DNA from: Lysinibacillus sp. SGAir0095
GTDB taxonomy: Bacteria > Bacillota > Bacilli > Bacillales_A > Planococcaceae
Assembly: GCF_005491425.1 (NCBI RefSeq)
Contig: NZ_CP028083.1
Coordinates: 3,672,001-3,736,000 of the forward strand
Direction: 5' to 3'
Length of the DNA: 64,000 nucleotides
Shown here: piece after piece, positions 57,943 through 64,000 of the stretch
How the letters are laid out: each line of letters opens with the position of its first letter
How positions within the stretch are numbered: position 1 is the first letter of the stretch
Program-made: the position numbers and the translations under genes
The notes under the pieces: generated by a model
The model's input: the letters and a program-made list of their open reading frames with translations, nothing else
What the model was told of the DNA's origin: nothing
The model's database searches: none

Positions 57943-59901
57943 ATGATTGTTTTACAAGTAAATCAATTATATAAATCTTTTGTGACAGATGAAATACTTA
58001 GTGGCGTAAAATTAGAAGTTCAACATAGAGATCGAGTTGCATTAGTCGGGCGTAATGGAGCCGGAAAATCAACATTACTCAAAATTATCGCAGGTCAAAT
58101 GTCGTATGATTCAGGCGAAATTATCATTCCTAAGGACGTCAGGATTGGCTATTTAGAGCAGCATGCCGGCATAGAGTCAAACTTGTCGATTTGGGACGAA
58201 ATGATGACAATATTCGATTCCTTGCGAAGCCAGGAAAGTAAATTACGTTCACTTGAACAACGAATGGCTGATCCAGCTGTTTACGAAAATCCGGAAAGCT
58301 ATGCACGGATAATGGCAGAGTATGATCAATTACAGCATGATTTTAAGGATGCTGGTGGTTATCAATACGAAGCAGATACTCGTTCAGTGCTTCACGGAAT
58401 GCAGTTTTTCCCGGAGGATTACGAAAAACCTATCTTATCCCTTTCCGGTGGGCAAAGAACGCGCTTAGCATTAGCAAAGTTATTATTAAGTAAGCCCGAT
58501 CTTTTAATTTTGGACGAGCCTACTAACCATCTTGATATCGAAACTTTAAGCTGGTTGGAAAATTACCTAAAGGGGTACGAGGGTGCAATCCTAATTGTTT
58601 CCCATGACCGTTACTTCTTGGACCAGGTTGTGTCGATTGTTTACGAGGTTTCCAGAACTCATGTGACAAAATATGTTGGAAACTACAGTGCATATTTAGA
58701 TGAGAAGGCAAAAAACTATGAACGAGATCTAAAAATGTTCGAACGCCAGCAGGATGAAAAAGCAAAACTAGAGGCATTTATTCAAAAAAATATTGCCCGT
58801 GCTTCCACAACAAAAATGGCCCAAAGCCGCAGAAAGGTTCTTGAACGAACAGAGTGGATGGATTCACCTGATGGGGATGAGCGTTTAGCAAACTTTGGCT
58901 TTACCATTGATCGACAAAGTGGAAATGATGTACTGTCGGTTGATGACCTGATAATCGGCTATACGGAAAAAACTATCTCCAAAAACATAAATATGCGTAT
59001 CTTCCGTGAAGACCGTATTGCACTTGTGGGACCAAACGGTGTTGGGAAATCCACCCTACTTAAAACCATCGTCAAAGACTTGCCTATTCAATCAGGGGGT
59101 ATTCGATATGGCGCAAATGTTCAAATTGGTTATTATGACCAAGAACAAGCTAAACTAACTGGTAACAAATCCGTACTCCAAGAGCTTTGGGATGAATGGC
59201 CATTATTAAATGAAAAGGATATTCGTACGATATTGGGGCGTTTTTTATTTAGTGGTGATGATGTTTCAAAGCCAGTTAGTTCATTATCTGGTGGAGAAAA
59301 AGCTCGGGTTGCACTAGCAAAGCTCATGATGCAAAAAGCAAATTTGCTCGTATTGGATGAGCCGACCAACCATCTTGACTTAGACAGTAAAGAGGTTTTG
59401 GAGAATGCGCTTATTGATTATCCCGGTACCCTATTATTCGTTTCCCATGACCGTTATTTTATAAATCGTATCGCGACGAAGGTAGTCGAATTATCGGGAA
59501 CTGGTTCTTTTGAATACTTGGGCGACTACGATTATTATCTTGAAAAAAAACAAGAACTTAAAGAATTAGCGGAAATGAAAGCTGCTGCAAATAAGACATC
59601 CATAAAAGTAACAGACTCGACACCGACGTCTAAAGCTTCTACTTCCCAAATTGATAAGGATGCAAAAAAGCGTGAACGACAGATCCGTCGTACGATTGAA
59701 GAAATTGAAAAGAATATGGTTGAAGTAAGTGAACAAATTGCAAGCATTGAAGCTAAGCTTTGTGAACCAGATATCTTTAAGGATCATGAACAAGTGATGA
59801 AGTACCAATCTGAACTTGATTCTATAAAATCAGCGCACGAGGAACTTGAATTACAATGGCTCGAGTTAAATGATGAGCTTGAGAATATTATATCCTCCTA
59901 A
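57943..59901 (+). CDS. ydiF: ABC-F family ATPase (YdiF-like)
   Basis: 652 aa, two ABC domains and no membrane part. Domain 1: Walker A GRNGAGKS, signature LSGGQRTRLALAKLL, DEPTNHLD. Domain 2: GPNGVGKS, LSGGEKARVALAKLM, DEPTNHLD. A charged inter-domain linker (about 235-300) and a long C-terminal coiled coil (about 560-650) follow the ABC-F plan for ribosome binding. Related to YdiF/Uup, acting on translation or ribosome assembly. GAGGTG precedes the ATG. Divergent from rex. Confidence 0.95.
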   Translation: MIVLQVNQLYKSFVTDEILSGVKLEVQHRDRVALVGRNGAGKSTLLKIIAGQMSYDSGEIIIPKDVRIGYLEQHAGIESNLSIWDEMMTIFDSLRSQESKLRSLEQRMADPAVYENPESYARIMAEYDQLQHDFKDAGGYQYEADTRSVLHGMQFFPEDYEKPILSLSGGQRTRLALAKLLLSKPDLLILDEPTNHLDIETLSWLENYLKGYEGAILIVSHDRYFLDQVVSIVYEVSRTHVTKYVGNYSAYLDEKAKNYERDLKMFERQQDEKAKLEAFIQKNIARASTTKMAQSRRKVLERTEWMDSPDGDERLANFGFTIDRQSGNDVLSVDDLIIGYTEKTISKNINMRIFREDRIALVGPNGVGKSTLLKTIVKDLPIQSGGIRYGANVQIGYYDQEQAKLTGNKSVLQELWDEWPLLNEKDIRTILGRFLFSGDDVSKPVSSLSGGEKARVALAKLMMQKANLLVLDEPTNHLDLDSKEVLENALIDYPGTLLFVSHDRYFINRIATKVVELSGTGSFEYLGDYDYYLEKKQELKELAEMKAAANKTSIKVTDSTPTSKASTSQIDKDAKKRERQIRRTIEEIEKNMVEVSEQIASIEAKLCEPDIFKDHEQVMKYQSELDSIKSAHEELELQWLELNDELENIISS

Positions 59902-59915
59902 TAGAAACTGACTGA

Positions 59916-59948
59916 ATACCATGTGCATATGTACATGGTATTTTTATT
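59916..59948 (+). terminator. Terminator of ydiF
   Basis: ATACCATGT / ACATGGTAT stem, 8-nt loop, T5. Confidence 0.88.
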
Positions 59949-60012
59949 ATCCCTCAATAATTTACATATATCTTGGTCAATAGACAAATTTCGATAAAAA
60001 ATCTCCACAAAT

Positions 60013-60224
60013 TTATACACACCATAAATTTAGTAATATCAACATATCAACACACTTTTCCACATTATCCACAGTTTTATTTTTATTAATCCACAATTCA
60101 TTGTGTAAAAAATGACACTATATATAGTTTTACCACACCTTATCCCCAACTTATCCACAATTTGTGCATAAGTACGAATGTTCGCCTTGACAATTTTAAA
60201 AAAATATTGTTAGTCTGTGGATAA
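60013..60224. promoter_or_regulatory. DnaA-box cluster between ydiF and tsaD
   Basis: Perfect TTATNCACA boxes: 60013-60021 (+), 60065-60073 (+), 60151-60159 (+), 60163-60171 (-), 60216-60224 (-). One-mismatch boxes: 60056-60064, 60087-60095, 60102-60110 (-), 60140-60148. No dnaA, dnaN or rpmH is near, so it is not oriC. B. subtilis has a DnaA-box cluster in the same ydiF-gcp gap that titrates DnaA; this is the likely equivalent. Confidence 0.85.
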
Positions 60225-60314
60225 GTTTTCTGAAAAATTATACAAAAAGTGAATAACTCAATAACTTAGGAAAAAGTCGACATAAATTAGAATGGTTTAT
60301 TTTATTAAAAAAAT

Positions 60315-60346
60315 AAAAGCTGCTTCAAATTACTTTGAAACAGCAA
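60315..60346 (-). terminator. Terminator of the tsaE-tsaB-rimI-tsaD operon
   Basis: GCTG-TTCAAA / TTTGAA-CAGC stem with T-rich minus-strand tail, about 8 nt after the tsaD stop. Confidence 0.85.
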
Positions 60347-60353
60347 ACTTCTT

Positions 60354-61370
60354 TTATATCCAACTTTTTAATTCCTTACCTGGAATCCCATTCATAGCGA
60401 GGTCGCCTCGAACTCCTGCCTCATACATATAAGATGCAGCTGCACCAATCATGGCTGCGTTATCCGTACATAGCTTTAAAGGAGGGACAATAAACGGTAT
60501 GTTCTCAGCTCTAAAGGCTATTTCTAAGCTTGTTCTTAACCCTTTGTTCGCAGATACACCACCAGCGGCAATCACTTGCTTTACTTTGAATTCACGTGCA
60601 GCACGTAATGTTTTTGTTGTTAATACTTCTACTACACTGTCCTGGAAGCCTTTTGCAACTTTTTGTGGATTGATTACTTCTCCACGTTGATCCATATTAT
60701 GCTTATAATTAATAACGGCTGATTTTAATCCACTAAAGCTGAAGTCGTATGAGTTCTCGTCTAGCCAAGCACGAGGAAAATCAATTCCCTCTTCTGCCTC
60801 ATGTGCCAGCCTGTCAATATGTGGTCCACCTGGATAAGGCATATTTAGAACACGTGCCACTTTGTCATAGGCCTCTCCTGCCGCATCGTCTCGGGTTTCC
60901 CCTATCACTTCAAAGCTCCCATGCTCCTTCATTAGTACCAGTTCCGTATGACCTCCTGATACCACTAAGGCTAATAGAGGAAACTGCATCGGCTCAACTA
61001 ATGCATTTGCATAAATATGACCTGCTATATGATGCACCGGGATGAGCGGTAAGCAATGAGCAAATGCAAAAGCTTTTGCAGCATTAATGCCTATTAATAG
61101 TGCTCCTACTAATCCAGGTCCTTCTGTTACAGCTACTGCAGTTAAATCTGACGGCTGCATGTTTGCGTTTTCTAAAGTTTCTTCTATTACTACTGTAATT
61201 TGTTCGACATGGTGTCTTGATGCTACTTCTGGAACTACACCACCAAAGCGTTTTTGACTTTCGATTTGTGAAGCTACGACGTTAGAAACAATCTCCGTAC
61301 CATTTCTAATGATAGCAGCTGCTGTTTCATCACAGCTTGTCTCGATTGCTAATATATATTGATCATTCAT
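60354..61370 (-). CDS. tsaD: tRNA threonylcarbamoyladenosine transferase TsaD
   Basis: 338 aa ASKHA-fold enzyme. [15 protein letters not shown] at the start, metal-binding HHIAGH (about 110-115), and [30 protein letters not shown]. Adds threonylcarbamoyl to A37 of ANN-decoding tRNAs with TsaB and TsaE. Overlaps rimI by 8 nt. Last gene of the operon. Confidence 0.98.
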   Translation of the reverse strand: MNDQYILAIETSCDETAAAIIRNGTEIVSNVVASQIESQKRFGGVVPEVASRHHVEQITVVIEETLENANMQPSDLTAVAVTEGPGLVGALLIGINAAKAFAFAHCLPLIPVHHIAGHIYANALVEPMQFPLLALVVSGGHTELVLMKEHGSFEVIGETRDDAAGEAYDKVARVLNMPYPGGPHIDRLAHEAEEGIDFPRAWLDENSYDFSFSGLKSAVINYKHNMDQRGEVINPQKVAKGFQDSVVEVLTTKTLRAAREFKVKQVIAAGGVSANKGLRTSLEIAFRAENIPFIVPPLKLCTDNAAMIGAAASYMYEAGVRGDLAMNGIPGKELKSWI

Positions 61371-61812
61371 TTAAATTCACCCACATTACTAGAGCATCTT
61401 CTTGATTATCTGTATAGTATCCCTTACGAACTCCACCATCCTGGAACCCGAGTTTTCTGTAAAGATTCTGTGCAACAAAGTTCGACAATCGAACCTCAAG
61501 ACTCATAACATCTACATTACGTTCTTTTGCTATACGCATGGCTTCACGCATCAGTCCCTCACCAATACCAAGACCACGTGCCGCTTCGACTACAGCTACA
61601 TTTGTAATTTGTGCTGTATCAATAACCAGCCACATTCCACAAAATCCAATAATCTTACCATCATGATTTTCTGCCACAACATAGTAAGCAAAATTATTTT
61701 CTCTCATTTCATAATGAAACGAATCCAATGTCCAAGGGGTTGGAAAGGATGCTAACTCAATTTCATGAACAACCTCTACATCCTTTGGGGTCATTTTACG
61801 ATAAAGTACCAT
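61363..61812 (-). CDS. rimI: Ribosomal protein S18 alanine N-acetyltransferase RimI-like
   Basis: 149 aa GNAT. Acetyl-CoA loop [11 protein letters not shown] (R/G-x-G-x-G present) and the family region [32 protein letters not shown] precedes the ATG. Lies between tsaB and tsaD as in other Bacilli. Confidence 0.95.
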   Translation of the reverse strand: MVLYRKMTPKDVEVVHEIELASFPTPWTLDSFHYEMRENNFAYYVVAENHDGKIIGFCGMWLVIDTAQITNVAVVEAARGLGIGEGLMREAMRIAKERNVDVMSLEVRLSNFVAQNLYRKLGFQDGGVRKGYYTDNQEDALVMWVNLNE

Positions 61813-61815
61813 TTC

Positions 61816-62517
61816 TTACTGCCCCTTTTTCTGATCCTTGATCCAATTTGCTTCTGCCTCTGAAATTCGATGATATTGCGGAACAAAGCTGTGAACTTCT
61901 TCTACTATTGGCAGTGGTTGCTTTTGTGCCAATTCAATTAGCTTAGATCCTTTTGGTAAGGCTTGCGATGAAGATACAAAGCTCGCCTGATCACCTAATT
62001 GCTCCATAATCTTTTCCTTGAAGTTGTCCACATCTAATCCAACGAACAAAACTGGCTCATTCAATTGTTGTAACTGTTCTAATAAGCTCTCTATGGAATT
62101 GTGGTGTTCTTTAATGACTGGTTGTAATGTGGTAGCCTGATACACTGCAGCATATACATTCTGTCTTCTTGCATCGAACAATGAACAGATAACGCCATTA
62201 AAGTTTCCCCCATTAGCTGCTAATACTTGTAAGCTCGATACTCCTACTAAAGGTTTTTTTAACGTCCAAGCCAATGTTTTTGCAATCGTCACACCAATTC
62301 TCAGACCCGTATAGGAACCCGGACCTTCTGAGACTGCAATAGCATCAATATCAGCTGGTTTTAATTCTGCTTTTCTGAAAAGCTCTTCTATTGTGGGCAT
62401 CACTGTAACAGAATGCGTAAGTTTTTCATTTTGTACAATTTCCTCTACAACTTGTCCATCCTTTACAATGGCGATGGATAGAGGTGAATTGGATGTTTCA
62501 ATTCCTAACCAAATCAT
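61816..62517 (-). CDS. tsaB: t6A synthesis subunit TsaB
   Basis: 233 aa inactive ASKHA-fold partner of TsaD. Start WLGIETSNSPLSIAI, and SEGPGSYTGLRIGVT (about 65-79). Scaffolds the TsaD/TsaE complex. ATG overlaps the tsaE stop by 4 nt (ATGA), so translation is coupled; GAGGAG lies upstream. Confidence 0.96.
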   Translation of the reverse strand: MIWLGIETSNSPLSIAIVKDGQVVEEIVQNEKLTHSVTVMPTIEELFRKAELKPADIDAIAVSEGPGSYTGLRIGVTIAKTLAWTLKKPLVGVSSLQVLAANGGNFNGVICSLFDARRQNVYAAVYQATTLQPVIKEHHNSIESLLEQLQQLNEPVLFVGLDVDNFKEKIMEQLGDQASFVSSSQALPKGSKLIELAQKQPLPIVEEVHSFVPQYHRISEAEANWIKDQKKGQ

Positions 62518-62966
62518 TTTAATAACTCCTCACACAATCGTTCATATCGACTACCGATTGGTTTTAATACAAATTTTCTTTTATCATTATCAATTCGATT
62601 AATTTCTATTGCTAATCGTTCATCAGGTAAATACTCTTCTATTAAATGTGCCCATTCCACTACACTCACTGCATCGCCATAAAAGATTTCTTCCCATCCA
62701 AGATCCTCATCACTATCCGCTAAACGATAAACATCTAAATGATTAAAAGGTAATCTACCCTCATATTGCTTCATTATTGTGAAGGTTGGACTATTTACAA
62801 TTCTTGTAATTCCTAAACCCTTTGCAAGCGCTTGTGTAAATGTTGTTTTTCCCGCTCCCAAATCGCCTTCAAGCGTAATCGTATCCTGAGCCTCCAAAAG
62901 GAGTGCCAAGCTTTGTGCAAGGCTTTGTGTTTCTTCTAAGGATGCAACTTCTTTTTCATAAATCAT
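62514..62966 (-). CDS. tsaE: t6A synthesis ATPase TsaE
   Basis: 150 aa P-loop ATPase. Walker A GDLGAGKTT (about 38-46), SPTFTIMK, HLDVYRL and EWAH, the family's usual motifs. First gene of the operon; GAGAGG precedes the ATG. Confidence 0.97.
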   Translation of the reverse strand: MIYEKEVASLEETQSLAQSLALLLEAQDTITLEGDLGAGKTTFTQALAKGLGITRIVNSPTFTIMKQYEGRLPFNHLDVYRLADSDEDLGWEEIFYGDAVSVVEWAHLIEEYLPDERLAIEINRIDNDKRKFVLKPIGSRYERLCEELLK

Positions 62967-63151
62967 TTTAAACTATCCTCTCACATTCACATTACCCTAA
63001 GTTTACCTAAACATAGATAAATGTTCAAAGTCTAAACTTATAACTCCAAAAGAAAGCACATTATTTTAATATGTATCAATGAAGATTGAAATTATTAGTG
63101 CGATGCTGATTTCGATTTTGTTATTTCATCGTTACTCCATTTTGGTGATTT

Positions 63152-63508
63152 TTATCGGGTTGAATAGCCCGACTTTTCAACTACTTTTTTCTCTATTACA
63201 TTTCCATTCTGAAAATGAATTTCGTAGCTTTGAGTCATAAGTGTTTCATCATCCCAAACATATATTCCATCTTCAACTTGCTTTCCTTCTCCCTTTGCGA
63301 CCTTCACTACTTCGAAATAGGACATTCCATTTTTTACTTTTTCGTATTCCTCTTCATTCATATATTGTTGCCAACGGAATGAATTCATTCCTTCAACCTC
63401 ATGATATTTATTCACTGTATGATACCATTGTGAAAGAAGCACAATTATTCCAGCGATAACGATAAATAACAAGGCCAATATATTTCGTCTTAATCTTGTT
63501 TTATTCAA
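63152..63508 (-). CDS. Membrane-anchored small protein with BamE/DUF3862-like fold
   Basis: About 118 aa: N-terminal membrane anchor (about 10-30), then EEEYEKVKNGMSYFEVVKVAKGEGKQV, YVWDDE, EIHFQNGNVIEKKV, the pattern of the SmpA/OmlA-like (BamE/DUF3862) fold seen in Gram-positive exported proteins. Role unknown. TTG at 63508 is chosen because GAGGTGA lies 5 nt upstream; ATG at 63565 has no ribosome-binding site and would put 19 residues before the anchor. Confidence 0.72.
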   Translation of the reverse strand: MNKTRLRRNILALLFIVIAGIIVLLSQWYHTVNKYHEVEGMNSFRWQQYMNEEEYEKVKNGMSYFEVVKVAKGEGKQVEDGIYVWDDETLMTQSYEIHFQNGNVIEKKVVEKSGYSTR

Positions 63509-63621
63509 TAAAATCACCTCAAAAAATGACTTACTACCACTATATTTTTGTGACAGTGACATCATGTGACTTTACTGAAAAAAGTAGATTTTTAGTTTTG
63601 AAAGTTAAATAAATAGAAAAA

Positions 63622-63650
63622 GCTCACATAAAGCGATGCTTTACATGAGC
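63622..63650 (-). terminator. Terminator downstream of tRNA-Asp
   Basis: GCTCA-TAAAGC / GCTTTA-TGAGC stem with T5 on the minus strand, 15 nt past the tRNA 3' end. Confidence 0.88.
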
Positions 63651-63665
63651 GTAAATACAATATGA

Positions 63666-63741
63666 TGGCGGTCCCGACCGGGATCGAACCGGCGATCTCC
63701 TGCGTGACAGGCAGGCATGTTAACCGCTACACCACGGGACC
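63666..63741 (-). tRNA. tRNA-Asp (GUC)
   Basis: 76-nt cloverleaf including encoded CCA. Acceptor GGTCCCG / CGGGACC, D-loop GTGTAGCGGTTAACAT, anticodon stem CCTGC / GCAGG with loop CTGTCAC (anticodon GTC), T-arm CCGGTTCGATCCCGG, discriminator G. Confidence 0.97.
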
Positions 63742-64000
63742 AATTTCCATTCTTCAATAAAGATATCATTTTTTAGTTATTTTTACAATATTATTTTAAA
63801 TTTTACCTCTTCATAATTGAAAAAGAATATCGCAGTCATTTTATTATAAATGATTTTCTCTTACCTTCACTTTGTCTTCGTGGCGAAGGCTTGAAGAACT
63901 CTAGCAGTTTGTAATACCGGTTTTATTAGTGATTTATCTTTATTTTGTCACGCTACCCCTTGTATTGGTTATCTCCGTTTTGTCACGTTACAGCTACAGC
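63742..64000. other. End of window, no gene seen
   Basis: AT-rich. Two imperfect 23-bp direct repeats, TTATCTTTATTTTGTCACG (63934) and TTATCTCCGTTTTGTCACG (63969), 35 bp apart; more copies could lie beyond the window. Confidence 0.4.

Noticed and set aside
60013..60224. Chromosomal origin of replication
   Set aside because: DnaA boxes are present, but dnaA/dnaN/rpmH are absent and synteny points to a known secondary DnaA-box cluster.
61402..61755. 117-codon plus-strand frame
   Set aside because: Antisense of rimI; Cys/His/Ile-rich low-quality translation.

Overview
The window is AT-rich, low-GC Gram-positive DNA from an aerobic, probably endospore-forming member of the Bacillales. The 52.8-63.7 kb end has the Bacillus subtilis ydi-groE order (tsaE-tsaB-rimI-tsaD, ydiF, rex, tatA-tatC, ydiL, groES-groEL). 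Ku/LigD, a LysM-GH18 cortex-lytic-type enzyme and an S-layer-homology protein fit a Planococcaceae-like genome (Lysinibacillus/Solibacillus type). The family is an inference from gene content; no search was run.

Layout. 0-7.3 kb: the start of a DesK-like thermosensor kinase, the des acyl-lipid desaturase with a candidate DesR operator, and an S-box (SAM-I riboswitch)-controlled yitJ-metH methionine operon. 7.3-17.2 kb: solitary metabolic and signalling genes (HemY-like oxidase, Sel1-repeat protein, LysR regulator, Est30-type esterase, EndoQ-type endonuclease, Cache chemoreceptor, amidohydrolase-type guanine deaminase, DUF423 protein). 17.3-33.2 kb: lipoprotein, EIIC-like permease, divergent ku/ligD, a CtaG-like/DUF2243 membrane pair, a dispersed ~250-bp repeat, a czrA-czcD metal-efflux operon with two operators, an SLH protein, a LysM-GH18 enzyme, a YkuI-like EAL protein, and a divergent MFS pump/TetR pair sharing two near-identical operators.

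33.5-52.2 kb is the accessory part. It holds a secreted orphan, a PLP decarboxylase, a three-gene operon (STAS-like, GNAT-like, chemoreceptor) behind a c-di-GMP-I riboswitch, a secreted beta-helix protein, an LmrA/LmrB-like regulator-pump operon, a tyrosine-recombinase remnant, a YqcI/YcgG protein, a MacB/FtsX-type ABC exporter and a glycosyltransferase cluster. That cluster contains one clear pseudogene and one probable frameshift inside a Gly-Pro-Gly-Thr minisatellite. Six terminator hairpins with the same sequence, loops included, lie only between 34 and 53 kb.

52.8-64 kb is conserved core: CIRCE-controlled groESL, Tat translocase, Rex, ABC-F ATPase, the t6A/rimI operon, and tRNA-Asp. The ydiF-tsaD gap carries five perfect and several near-perfect DnaA boxes, matching the position of a known DnaA-box cluster in B. 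subtilis.

The most interesting item is the c-di-GMP riboswitch operon, which seems to put a chemoreceptor without a ligand domain and two small proteins of unknown function under second-messenger control. Start codons were re-chosen from Shine-Dalgarno spacing in many genes; several use TTG or GTG, and one (the GH18 enzyme) may use ATT.
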